A DNA stretch of 64,000 nt from Craspedostauros australis (lineage: Eukaryota; Bacillariophyta; Bacillariophyceae; Mastogloiales; Achnanthaceae): NCBI GenBank assembly GCA_026770025.1, contig JAMXDE010000042.1:124001-188000 (forward strand), given 5' to 3'. Positions within the stretch are counted from its first letter, which is position 1. Every line of letters starts with the position of its first letter. The position numbers were made by a program, and so were the translations under genes. The notes beneath the pieces were generated by a model. The model saw only the letters and a program-made list of their open reading frames with translations, was not told where the DNA came from and made no database searches. Shown piece after piece: positions 34,616 through 45,800 of the stretch.

Positions 34616-35779
34616 TTGCTCAAGAAGATGATCTATGGGCTTGTGCAGAGCGCCAGACAGTGGACCAAGAGGCTGGTCGACATCCTGATCAAACTGGGAT
34701 TCAGACAGAGCAAGGTGGATCCATGCCTCCTGATTCGGAATCAGGAAGGGAGACTGCTACCGATCGGAACCTATGTTGATGACTGCCTGTGCATCGGGGA
34801 TGAACAGGAGGTGAAGGATCTTGTGGGAGACTTCAAGGCAGAGCGGTTTGGTATCAAGGTGGAGGAAGATCTCAAAGACTATCTCAGTTGCAAGATCAAC
34901 TTCAACCGTGACAAGACCAATTGCTGGGTGAACCAACCGCACATCATCAAGAACATCGTCAACACTTTCAAGGACGATGTGATGAAGCTGCAACGATACG
35001 GAACACCAGGGACGCCAGGGCAAGGCATCCAGAGAGAGAGAGAGAGTGACTCACCAAAGGTCGACAAGCAGCGACACAGCAGCTACCGAAGTGGAGTAGG
35101 TATGCCGCTATACCTGGTGAAGCACTCACGACCCGACATCGCAAACGCAGTGCAAGAACTGACCAAGGTGTTGGATGGACCAACAGCCGCAGCATACAAG
35201 GAGATGCTGAGGGTCATGGAGTTCGTGACGGATACGAGAGAGTATGGACTGAAGATGAGACCGAGTCCATTGGAGAACGATGCATGGAAGATTGTGGTGC
35301 ACACCGACAGCGAGTTCGCTGGTGACAAGGACAATCGCATCAGTGTGGGAGGACACCTCGTCCTACTACAGGGAGTGCCTATCATCTGGAGATCGAAGGC
35401 ACAACGCAGCGTGACACTGAGCTCAACGGAGGCAGGGTACGTTGCACTGTCAGAAGCAGGCAAGGAGATCTGCTTCCTGACGCAACTGATGAGTGATATC
35501 GGACTGGAGATGCACAAGCCAGCAGACGTGATGGTCGACAACGTGGGATCAATCTTCATTACTTCCAACCTGCCGACATCTGTGAGAACAAGGCACATCG
35601 ATATCCGACATCACTGCATCTGGGAACTGATTGCGAACAGAGAGGCTAGAGCCCGGTTCGCACGTTCAGAGGACAACATCGCTGACAGTTTCACCAAGGA
35701 CACAAAGGGAGACATCATCCAGCCTCAGTCGGCAATGGACCGAAAGGAGAGCATGAGGGATGGTGGTGCAAGAATGTGA
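34616..35779 (+). mobile_element. Element E, RT and RNase H coding part
   Basis: A 387-residue frame with copia reverse transcriptase and RNase H strings: KKMIYGLVQSARQW, TYVDDCLCIG, SRPDIANAV, SSTEAGYVALSEAGKE, HIDIRHH and NIADSFTKD. It is close to the matching part of element C, showing the two belong to one family. Confidence 0.88.
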
Positions 35780-35825
35780 TGGAGTGTGGAGTCTATGGTA
35801 TGATGTCGATGCGACAATGGAAGGG

Positions 35826-36626
35826 TGTCAGGAATCGAGGGTACGACTATGTCGTGTTATCCTAGATTGCCGCACCTCCCATAATACCAAAAATAGACTA
35901 GTCGATCTACCAAAGTCGGACACACTCCCAAGTCGATTGTGAGCCATCCTCCTCTGTGTGTCAAGAGTATGACGGACAACGGACGGACGAATGACATGAT
36001 GTGTTCGTGATGACTAACGGACAAAGATGGCGAACCTTGGATGTAAAAGAGAGACTGGAACACCGAAGTGTTCCAAGCACGATGGTTGACCGGTGAAACA
36101 AACATCTATGGAGAAGCGCTATCACAGTTGAGTCGCTCGGAACTCAGAACACGATCGTGTGATTGACGGAGAACCGCGAAGGAGAACAAAGCGCGGACTG
36201 GAACAGCATCGAAGGACTGGACTGATCGTGCCAGAACTCCATGTTCTGACCAAGTGTGATCATTGGTGAACATGTGAGAAAAGTGAGTGAACAACGCGAA
36301 AGAGTGCACTGAATGGGTGATTGATGTCGGATCGGAAGAGAGTGAAACTTGACATCAGCATGCATGTACTGCAGGAGTGTAGAAGGGAATCACCATGGAA
36401 GAACATGATGAAATACACCTGGAATGCATGATGAGATGTGTATGATGAACAAGCTCTGCAATGATGAATACAAGAGCAACTACAGGGTGCTACTGCTATT
36501 ATCATGGGCAATGGATTTGAAGATGCAAGAAATGAAGAAGATGTTCTCACAGTTCCAACAATGCAACAACAGGAATAGGTAATCAGAGACTACTACTAGA
36601 GACTGGGTTACCCCGGATTTCCAACA
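35826..36626 (+). repeat. 3' LTR of element E
   Basis: 801 bp, partner of 29783-30584. Confidence 0.88.
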
Positions 36627-37354
36627 GATAGAGACATTTCTTGTGGGGTCGCCCCGAAAACCAGAATCGGAATCTGGTTTCAAATGGGCTCTTGAAACCG
36701 AGATAATCATTTCTTCCTGATTTCGTTGTGTCCCACGAAAAGGTCTTCCACATGTAGCAATTTTGGAACTGACCAATCATAAATTGCTTTCGTTGTAGAC
36801 TGTGCTCTTCTGTCCAGATGTAGACTGCTCACGCATGTCAATTAGGCTGGTTGCTGTGTTGATGAACGCAAGTCTGGCACGTTGGCAAGAAAGTTGCTCA
36901 TAAACGTTATTTCAAGTCTTATTGCTCATGCTGGAGATGGTTAAGAGTGGAGAGAGTGTTTGGGTTTGTGACGAGCACTTTCGAACTTCTCACCGGACGA
37001 GGACACCTTGGCAGAGAATGACAAGCCTCTAAGAACGCAGATGCAAAAGCAACGAAGCATGGTATTCAAGAACAGAGAGTGATAGTCACATAAATGAAAC
37101 GACAAATCCATTGAAAATTGTTCAACAGTGGCAAACGCAACCGAGGGTAGTAGACTCGACATGATTGAGGGATAGACTTACGGGAACTGATACAGTGCCA
37201 CCAAGGAACTGTTCAAGTACTGTTTTGTTCATGAAACGCTCAGAACTTGATTGCTCCGAACAACTTTTTGCGATTTCGGAGCAAACCAAACCGGTGTCAC
37301 ATCTCTGTCTTCGTGGGTGCTTGAAATCGGGAAGTGGCTGCTTGCGAGAATTCT
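36627..37354. other. Spacer with no gene, probably interior of a truncated TIR element
   Basis: No domain-bearing frame. It lies between the end of element E and a lone inverted end of the element 1 family, so part of it may be the remaining inside of that truncated transposon. Confidence 0.4.
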
Positions 37355-37490
37355 CTATTAAAGCAAAATCGGCGTCCAATATAATTCTTATAAATCTACC
37401 TAGTTTATGAATATGTGAGTTCTTTGGTCGAAAGCCCCGTATGTTGCCACCACCCCAGGACCGACTGCAGGTCCCGTCACTCGAGTGGGT
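37355..37490 (-). repeat. Lone terminal inverted repeat related to element 1
   Basis: 136 bp matching the element 1 right end (11995-12152) in the same orientation, including AAGCAAAATCGGCGTCCA, TTTATGAATATGTGAGT and GACCGACTGCAGGTCCCGTC, and ending GAGTGGGT. The flank is CATAGA, close to CATAAG. No left partner is found nearby, so the element is truncated or was broken by later insertions. Confidence 0.85.
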
Positions 37491-37727
37491 CATAGACACC
37501 GTCACACGTTCGGTCGTGGTACAGACACGTGACTAGCCTGATTTACATGCAATGTTAGTCGGGGTTCGGGTCTGACCTTCGTCTGGTCCGTGACGTCATG
37601 CCAAATCTCAACATTCGTGTAACAGCACCAACAGTCGAACGAGTCAGTTTTTTGAATCTGACACTGTGCAGGTTTTTCACGTGACCGGAGGTGTTGGGGG
37701 GTGAAACCTGTCTGTTCTGAAAAATTA

Positions 37728-37890
37728 AGAACGAGTTTTGGGATCATACGGGTCGTACCGTCTGTCAGTCGACCGTTGCGGTCATCTGGTCTTGTGCAAT
37801 GACTCCTACGCGCCAACGGTGTAGCAGTTTCGTACGTGAGCATGTGTCAGCAACAGAATCCTGTCAGAGAAGGAGAGAACACAATTTCGA
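37728..37890 (+). repeat. 5' terminal repeat of element A (shared part)
   Basis: Identical over 163 bp to 63838-64000. The window ends inside the 3' copy, so the true right limit of the repeat is unknown, and the sequences to the left of the shared part differ. Confidence 0.85.
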
Positions 37891-37911
37891 GGACCACAGC
37901 TCGAAATAGCA

Positions 37912-37944
37912 GCAACAACAACAACAACAACAACAACAACAACC
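37912..37944. repeat. AAC trinucleotide microsatellite
   Basis: About eleven CAA/AAC units in the leader of element A. Confidence 0.9.
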
Positions 37945-38199
37945 ACTAACGCTAGATAGGATCGTCTTCTGTGTGTCTTGAGGTCTCTCCTTTGCAGCAC
38001 CTACCAGCTTGCAAGCATCAGAATTCATTCTGTTTATCATTTCCCTGCTGTGCTACACGCAGACAGACGAGGAGACGGGAACGGCGCGCAGCTACGAACG
38101 CCGAGCATCCCGAAAACACCGAAAGAGGGACGTTGGTGTTGATCAACCAACGGATCGAGCGAGCAGGTTGGCAGCATCCAACATCGCTCCACCAACAAG

Positions 38200-39639
38200 A
38201 TGGCGGTCATCTCGTTACCGACGATGTTCGAGTGGTGCGGCCTGAGCGTCCCTGCAATCAGAGATGCAGTCAAGGACATCTTCGCCCCTGATCCACTGGG
38301 AATGGCAACCATGAGAGGCGAGACGGCGAAGACCATCGACGACGCCTGCGATGCACTTGCGAAAGGAGACAACGCCATCCTCATCAACAGGGCCATCAGG
38401 AAGAGGCTGACATCGCTGGCACACTGGGTCGATGACCAACACAGGATCCGACAAGAGTTCGCCTTCGCAGAAGGCACCAGCCAAGCCACATTCCTCAACA
38501 GCATCGCGGATGCGACGGACCGCATCGAGCAGCGCAAGAACCGACGCACAAAGGGCGACAGATTGATCGGGAAGCCATTCGGCATCCTGTTGAAGTCGTC
38601 GCTCGAGTGGAAGCGCTGGGGTGATGGACTGGACAGCATCCTCCGGTCCATCATCGGTATGCGAGGCATCCCTGTCTGGTATGTCATACGATCAGAACCG
38701 GCTGATGCATGGGACCCCAACCTCACATGGGAGGAGAACGCGGTGGCACTGGCACCTCACACCGGTGAGGAGTTCATCCAGGATGCCGCAACCGTGCATC
38801 AAGTCATCCTGCAGAACATGGCACCAGACTCGGACGCCTACACCTACATCCGGTCCACCATCCGCGAGCGCAATGGCCGCAAGGACTTCCTGGCACTGCA
38901 GGCCCGCTACGACAGCAAGGCCAGCCGCGACGCGCAAGCGTCCACAGCCAAGAAGACCATCGCGACCATGCGTTACCAGAGCGAGAGGAACTTCTCCTTC
39001 GAGAAGTTCTCCTCCCAGCTGCAGCGAGCTGTGGACGCCCTTGAAGAGTGCGACATCCCCATGCACAACCAAGACATCGTGGATGCCATCTTTGGATCCA
39101 TCCTGGCACCGGGCATAAAGCCATTCAAGATTGCCCTCAAGCTCTCATACAGCGAAGCTGTCCCTGATTACAAGGAGGTGCTTCTCCGTTTCGCAAAAGA
39201 GATCCCAGAGCAGTCCACGACGGTGAAGGGCTCCCGCTATGTGTCTGAAACGACATCCACCGGTCGCTACACAGCCAAAGGTCCTGCTCCCACTGTAGGA
39301 GCCATCACAACTGACGGTTCCATCTACATCGGGAAGTACGACCGCAGCCAATGGTTCAGTGATGAGGTCAAGCCATATCACGCCGAGATCCTGAAGGCCA
39401 GACCCCCAAGGCAGCGTGGCAGGAGGCCAGGCGGCACCAACTCACCATCCAAACGCCAGGTCAAGAAGCTCAAACGACAGATCAGCCAGCTCAAGACGTC
39501 GAGCGAGGAGCAGAGCAAGCGTGAGCAAGACCTGTTGCAGACAGTCGACCAGCTCACCAAGCAGTCCCAAGGACGCAACAACCAAGCTGGCAACTCATTC
39601 GGTGGCAGAGACTCGAAGAGGAGCGGCTCCGGCAACTGA
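38200..39639 (+). CDS. Element A gag-like protein
   Basis: 479 residues in the gag position of element A. No CCHC zinc knuckle is present. The C-terminal third is basic (PPRQRGRRPGG) and then predicted coiled coil (KKLKRQISQLK onward, about residues 420-457), ending Gly/Asn/Arg-rich. Some diatom copia lineages have gag proteins of this knuckle-less type, as far as I recall. The protein would assemble the virus-like particle of the element. Confidence 0.75.
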   Translation: MAVISLPTMFEWCGLSVPAIRDAVKDIFAPDPLGMATMRGETAKTIDDACDALAKGDNAILINRAIRKRLTSLAHWVDDQHRIRQEFAFAEGTSQATFLNSIADATDRIEQRKNRRTKGDRLIGKPFGILLKSSLEWKRWGDGLDSILRSIIGMRGIPVWYVIRSEPADAWDPNLTWEENAVALAPHTGEEFIQDAATVHQVILQNMAPDSDAYTYIRSTIRERNGRKDFLALQARYDSKASRDAQASTAKKTIATMRYQSERNFSFEKFSSQLQRAVDALEECDIPMHNQDIVDAIFGSILAPGIKPFKIALKLSYSEAVPDYKEVLLRFAKEIPEQSTTVKGSRYVSETTSTGRYTAKGPAPTVGAITTDGSIYIGKYDRSQWFSDEVKPYHAEILKARPPRQRGRRPGGTNSPSKRQVKKLKRQISQLKTSSEEQSKREQDLLQTVDQLTKQSQGRNNQAGNSFGGRDSKRSGSGN

Positions 39640-39642
39640 CAT

Positions 39643-40112
39643 TTGTGGCATGATTGGTGGATGGCCATAGTGAGCGGTAGTTGGATTAACAGTCTGATAG
39701 CACTCATTATATCATCAAACCAGTCTCGCGCGTACAAACTACAGGTTGCTGCGATTCGATCCTCTGCTCGCATCAGGAGGATCGGGACAGTGTCTGCGCA
39801 GAACACGCACGACGCCAGAGGCGTCCAGGCAAGGATGGAGATGGATTCGCATGCGGATACGATCGTCGCTGGCAAACAGACTGTTGTGCTTCATTACACA
39901 GACAGGTGCTGCGATGTATCACCGTATACGGAGTCATACTCACCCATCACAGATGTCCCCATTGTCACTGCAGCAACGGGATACACTTCCGCGAATGGAA
40001 GACGATACATCCTTGTCATGCACGAAGCATTGTACATGCCAGACCTTGACCATACATTGGTGAACCCGAATCAGCTGCGCCATCACGGCGTGACTGTGCA
40101 GGACAACCCATA
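39643..40112 (+). CDS. Element A protease region, left part
   Basis: Contains the aspartic-protease string MDSHADT near 39841 and a segment HEALYMPDLDHTLVNPNQLR typical of the copia protease domain. Element B is inserted directly after it at 40113. Confidence 0.75.
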
Positions 40113-40671
40113 TGCCTTATGCCGGCGTACGATTGAAGTTGTTTTTTTTCTACGATTGATTTTGTACTTGATACGATTGAGGTTGTTGTTGATGATGTAA
40201 TTCCAAAAATTATGATTACTTGAGCTATCTCTCTCTCTTCTGCTGTCTGCACCTCTTGGTCGATCGTATCTCAAGATGATTCGGTTTGCACCTCTTGGTC
40301 AATCGTATTCATGCATTTCGAGATTATTCGGTTTGCACCTCTTGGTCAATTTCTATTAGCCTTCTTGTTTTGAATGGAGGTCAATGGTTGGTTGAAGAGG
40401 TGTCTTCTCATATGCAAATATTTCTTTACGATTGAATCTTGACTCATCTGACTTCAGTTTGAGTCTTGACTAATACGACTTCAGTTCGAGTCTTGACTAA
40501 TCCGACTTCAGTTCGAATCTTGACTAATCCGACTGGATGGATTGTTAACACGACTCGTAGGTGAGACTAACAATGTGATTGCTTGGGTGACATTATTCAT
40601 GACTAGTATCTATTGTGCACAAGTCTAGGTCTTGTGTCACCAATAGTCTATCTAGCCAGCCGTCTAGGGCA
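40113..40671 (-). repeat. 3' LTR of element B
   Basis: 559 bp, about one difference from 52606-53164. It contains internal short repeats built on GACTTCAGTT and on TTTGCACCTCTTGGTCAAT. Confidence 0.92.
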
Positions 40672-40689
40672 CTCGCTTCCCGATGGTCA

Positions 40690-42051
40690 CTACTCGAAGA
40701 ATGGGATGATCCGACGCAGGTTGATGCGTTCAGTTACTATCCCTTTCTGTACTAGGAGTGTGCCATTCGTAAATACGTCCTTGACGGTGTATGGTCCTTC
40801 CCGTGGCTGTGCCATCTTTGGAAGGATGCCTGGCTTGGTCACTAGGACTTTGTCCCCAATTTTGTATTGGTGTGCAATCCTTTGAGAGTTTTCTCTTTGA
40901 TTGGATCGATTGATAACATCCTGTTTGCGTTTTGCGATGTGAGCCCAGTCGACTTTGAATCGAACTGGTAGGAGCATGTCTTGTCCAAACACCAATTGTC
41001 CAGGGGTTGCTTGGAGTGTGGTGTGGTACGTGGTCCTTACTGCATAGGCAACTGCCGTCAGGAAGGGCTCCCAAGGGTCTGGACCCTCATGTTCCATCGC
41101 ATCCAGTTTGAACGTGCGGAACGCATCGCCCAATACTTGATGGATTCGCTCTACGATGGCATTCCCTTGTGGGTTGTAGCTACTTGTGGTTTTCTTCTTT
41201 ATTCCGAAGTTATCGCACATCGTAGAAAACAGGAGTTTGAACTCGCTTCCATTATCGAACCCGCATTGGCTGGGTCGTGGATATCGTGCGAGCCAGTGGC
41301 TATCAAAGGCCTTCTGGGTTTCATCACTGTTTGGTTGGCCAATTGCGGCTATTTCGAACCATCCAGTTGCTGGATTGATCATGGTCATTGCTCTCATCTC
41401 GTGTTTCTTCTTGGATGGAGTGATGATCGTGTATGGCCCAATGAGGTCGACGTTGACCCTTTCCCATGGGGTGACTTCAGCTTGTTTTGCTGGTAAGTGA
41501 CCATACTTCTTTCGGTTCTTTTTAGAGAGTTGGCATTGCTTACAGGATTTGCAGCGGTCAGCGATGTCTGCTTTCAATCCTGGCCAGTAGAACAGTTGTC
41601 TAATGGTTGCCTCCATCCGGGTTTGCCCGGGGTGTACTAAGTAATAGTGGTACCAATTGGCTATTTTTGCGTGCAATTCTGTTGGTACATATATCTTGTC
41701 CTTGTAATGTACAAGTTGGACTCCTTCGACCTCTTTGGTCTGGTATTTTTCATCCGGACTATTTTTTATTGTTCGTTGCAACGATTTGTCCTTTTTCTGG
41801 TACTTCTCGACCAGTGCTGGTTTCATCGGGAATTCCTCATTTTCGGTTTCCCGTGTTGACATGTACGAAAGTGGGACACTCTCGTCTTCATTTGTGTTGA
41901 ATACATCGTCGTCACGATGTTCCATTGGGAGTCTTGATAGTGCATCGGCTACTACATTGTTTTCTCCCTTCACGTGGACTACGTTTGGCCCATATTCTTC
42001 CAGCAGGATTCGCCACCTCTGGAGTCTGTTCGAGGATAGCGGTTTGTACAA
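40690..42051 (-). CDS. Element B integrase part
   Basis: The beginning carries the end of RNase H and a linker. An HHCC zinc module follows (HPGQTR, then CKSCKQC), and then the DDE core: VDLIGPY, FDNGSEF and AIVERIHQVLGD. The end has a GDKVLVTKPG-type segment like the gypsy GPY/F module. This order (integrase after RNase H) marks the element as Ty3/gypsy. Confidence 0.9.
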   Translation of the reverse strand: MYKPLSSNRLQRWRILLEEYGPNVVHVKGENNVVADALSRLPMEHRDDDVFNTNEDESVPLSYMSTRETENEEFPMKPALVEKYQKKDKSLQRTIKNSPDEKYQTKEVEGVQLVHYKDKIYVPTELHAKIANWYHYYLVHPGQTRMEATIRQLFYWPGLKADIADRCKSCKQCQLSKKNRKKYGHLPAKQAEVTPWERVNVDLIGPYTIITPSKKKHEMRAMTMINPATGWFEIAAIGQPNSDETQKAFDSHWLARYPRPSQCGFDNGSEFKLLFSTMCDNFGIKKKTTSSYNPQGNAIVERIHQVLGDAFRTFKLDAMEHEGPDPWEPFLTAVAYAVRTTYHTTLQATPGQLVFGQDMLLPVRFKVDWAHIAKRKQDVINRSNQRENSQRIAHQYKIGDKVLVTKPGILPKMAQPREGPYTVKDVFTNGTLLVQKGIVTERINLRRIIPFFE

Positions 42052-42055
42052 CAGA
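42050..42055. repeat. AACAGA target duplication, left of element C
   Basis: Matches 49566-49571; the true duplication is probably 5 bp with one chance extra base. Confidence 0.85.
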
Positions 42056-42736
42056 TGTTGGAAATCCGGGGTTAGTGTTAGTAAGAACTAATTCGTTGTT
42101 AGATCGTACTATTCAGAACTGTGAGCTCATTCTCTTCAGCTCCTTTGCCTTTCGTTTCTCATGTAGCATCTCCTGCAGCAGCATCTCGTTAGACTGTTGC
42201 ATTCATGCATCTCATCATCATGGATCATCGCTTGCATGCATGAGGCCTCATCCGCAGGCATCCTTGTCATGCACATCGTCGTGCATATCCGAAGGCATTC
42301 CTGCCTTGCGACTCGTCGTGCATATCCTTATTCTACATTCCCTGCGGTACGATTCCACAGTCTTGCGTTTCGCTCTTGATCTCCTGGCACCAAACGTTAC
42401 GATTGGTGTCATGATTGGTGTCATGCTTGATGCCCTTTCTGAGTTGTTCTAGTCCGTGGGTGACACGTGCCATGATCTCCAGATGGGGTGATCATCAATG
42501 TGTCGGTCATCATCTTCCTTCACATGGTTTAGATGTCGTGGCCTTTTCTTGATTCATAGAGGACAGGCTTGTTTGCTTGGTAAGACTGGGGTCATTCCCG
42601 TGTGATTCGTGTCGTGGGTGGAATGGACAATATTCAATGGTGTGACGAATAATATCCAAAGGTGTGACAAATAATGTTGGGAGTTGCGGCAATCATGGGT
42701 ATCTTTCTGACAGAGTCGTACCCTCGATTCCTGACA
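42056..42736 (-). repeat. 3' LTR of element C
   Basis: 681 bp, TG...CA ends on both strands; partner of 48885-49565. Confidence 0.92.
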
Positions 42737-42811
42737 CCCTTCCATTGTCGCATCGACAACACATCACTCACACTCTCACATTTTTCATAATTTCACGTCC
42801 TCTCCTCTCCG

Positions 42812-45800
42812 TCACTGATCCATTGTGGAACGCAGTTGGATGTAGTGATCCCTGTGTTTTTCGTAGATCTCCTTTTTGGTATTCTTCGTAAAGCCGTCTG
42901 CGATGTTGTCTTCAGAACGCACAAATTTGGTTCTGGCCTCTCCATTTGTAATCAGTTCTCGAATGAAATGATGTCGGATGTCGATGTGCCGTGTCCTGGC
43001 GGATGTTGATGGGTTGGACGCGATGAAGATCGCTCCAACATTGTCAACCATCACATCTGCCGGCTTGTGCATCCTCAGTCCGATGTCGCTCATCAATTGT
43101 GTTACGAAGCGAATTTCTTTTCCTGCTTCCGACAGGGCGACGTACTCTGCTTCCGTCGAGCTGAGTGTTACGCTCCGTTGTGCCTTTGATCTCCATATGA
43201 TCGGCACTCCTTGTAGTAGGACGATGTGCCCTCCTACGCTGATGCGATTGTCCTTGTCACCTGCGAATTCGCTGTCGGTGTATATTGCAATCTTCCATGC
43301 ATCTTGGGTCAGTGGACTCGGTTTCATCTTCAGTCCATATTCTCTCGTGTCCCATACGAACTTCATGACTCGAAGCATTTCTTTGTATGCTGCGGCTGTT
43401 GGTCCATCCAACACCTTGGTCAGTTCTCGCACTGCATTGGCGATGTCGGGTCGAGAGTGTTTCACCAGGTATAGCAGCATACCTACTCCGCTTCGGTATC
43501 TGCTGTGTCGCTGCTTGTCCACTTTGGGTGCATCGCTTTGCCTTTGGATGCCTTGCCCTGGTGTCCCAGGCGTTCCGTATCGTTGCAGCTTCACCACATC
43601 GCTTCCGAATGTATCGATGATGTTCTTTAGGATGTGTGGTTGGTTCACCCAACAGTTCGTCTTGTCGCGGTTGAAGATGATCTTGCAGCTCAGGTAGTCT
43701 TCGAGATCTTCCTCCACTTTGACGCCGAATCGTTCCGCTCGGATATCCTTCACGAGCTTTTTCAGTTCCTGCTCCTCTCCGATGCAGAGGCAATCGTCCA
43801 CATAGGTGCCGATCAGTAGCAGTCTCCCTTCCTGATTCCGAATCAGTAGGCATGGGTCCACCTCGCTCTGTCTGAACCCCAATTTGAATAGGATGTCGAC
43901 GAGCTTCTTATTCCATTGTCTCGCGCTCTGCACGAGTCCGTAGATGGTTTTCTTGAGTAGCAGGCATTCGTCGGCTTCGTGCCTCATACCCTTTGGGCAT
44001 TGCATGTAGATTTCTTCATCGAGTTCTCCATGCAAGAATGCTGTCTCAAAGTCGATGATGATACTGTCCATATGTAATATCATCTTCATCGTGAGCATGA
44101 TTCGATATGTTGCATCATGTATCACTGGTGCGTGGTGTGCCGAGAAATCGACTCCTGCGATCTGCGAGTATCCGCATGCCACGAGTCTGGCGCGGAATAC
44201 CCCGTTTCTCTTCTCCTTGAAAACCCATTTGGTCTTCACACACCGCCGATCCTTCGGCATCTGGTCCTTCTTGATTTTCTCCCATACTTTCCTTCTGGCC
44301 ATATCGTAGAACTCTTTGTTGATAGCTTCGCGCCATTTCTTTCTTTTGTTGGGATCCGCATGGTCCCAGCAGTCCTCGAATGTGGTGGGGTCCAGTAGCA
44401 TTGCGACATTCGCGTGTTCTGCCCCTTCCTCATTTCCTTCTTCTTTCAATGCTTGGTCCGCAGCGATGATGTCATCTAATCTCATCATTCCATGAGGTGT
44501 GTCTATCATCGTACCTGCGATATCTCTGTTGAATATTGACCTGTCTGCGTGGAAGTCGGGTCCTCCTGTTTCCGGTGGAGTTGTGATGGTCTCTTCAGGC
44601 GTCACATATCCCTCGCTGTCATTAGGTTCTGACTCATCACTTGATCCGAGATCTCGCTCCTCCTCTGGGATTGGGTCGGTGTTGTACCCGGCGAGAGCGC
44701 TCAGCATCCTTGGTATGCGTGTCACAGGTTCTGCGACAGGGGTGTCTTCGGGCTCTTTCTCGGCCGCTTTGTCTACTTTCCCCTCGTCGTCCCTTCCGAA
44801 TTCATCGTCGATCTCTTCGTTCGATTCATTTTCCCCTTGGGCAGGGAGCAAGCTATCTTGCCCTCGCGCAGCGTCATCAGTATCTTCTATTTCTTCGGCT
44901 CTGCTGCTGCGATCCGCGTCGTCGGCCTCCATGCTCTTGATGGTCTCCGATCGTCGCTCCCAAGTTGTTCTCGTAGCTCGGGTGTTCATACCCGACGTAG
45001 AGTCGTCATCTTCTAGATCTATCAGCACAGATCTATTGGCATTCTCGATACCTCTGAATTGCCCGTATGACTGATTCATCCATGTCACGTCTCTCGTGAT
45101 TAGGATCTTGGTTGTTGTGAGATTCAGCATTCGATATACTCCCTTAGCGTGCGATTGGCCGTAGCCGACGAACATGGCTGGTCTGGATCTATCGTCCAGC
45201 TTAGCCTTTATCGTACGACCGCCGATGTACACCATGCCTATTTCTCCGAATTTTCGTAGTCCATCCACGAACGTTGGGATGCGGTTGTTGAAGAGAACAC
45301 ATGCTGGTTCTCTTGTTTTTGTCTCGATAATATTTTCGAGCTGAGTCGCGGTTCGGGCTGCCTCCGCCCACAATTTTCCACGCACTGTTCTCGGTAGATG
45401 CGTTTGGTTGAGCATGGAGCGGACTTTCCCGTACAGCGTCGCGAATTTTCTTTCTACGCGACCGTTCTGTTGGGGAGTGGAAGCGGCAGTGTATTCGAAC
45501 GTTGGACCGAACCCTGCGTTGAGAAGCTGTTTCTCCGCGGCATAATTCTCTCCCGCGTTGTCACATCTGACATTTTTCACATGTGCCTGTTGGTTGGAGT
45601 GAAGCCATCGGAGGAGCGTGATCAGCTTTTCTCCGACTTCACTTTTCTCTTTCAAGAAGTAGCTCCAGCAGTAATCACTGTAATCATCGATGACAAGGAG
45701 CCAATATTTTCCTTGACCGTAGCTGTGCGTTTGAACACTCGATGTATCAATGAACAACCGCTCACCAATTTCTTTTGCTCGGCGCTGCAGGCGTTTTGTC

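Larger units (their letters stand above)
29783..36626 (+). mobile_element. Old Ty1/copia element E, broken
   Basis: Bounded by long terminal repeats of about 800 bp that start TGTCAGGAATCGAGGG and end CCCCGGATTTCCAACA. The pair differs at roughly 50 positions (about 6-7%), making this the oldest of the well-delimited LTR elements here. Clear RT-RNase H coding remains at the 3' end and gag/pol traces lie before it; the interior is shorter than in its relative C. It is heavily broken, with more than ten breaks. The 5-bp flanks (CCGTT and GATAG) do not match. Confidence 0.88.

Noticed and set aside
43257-43853. 198-residue frame inside element C in another phase
   Set aside because: A shadow of the RT-coding frame of element C.
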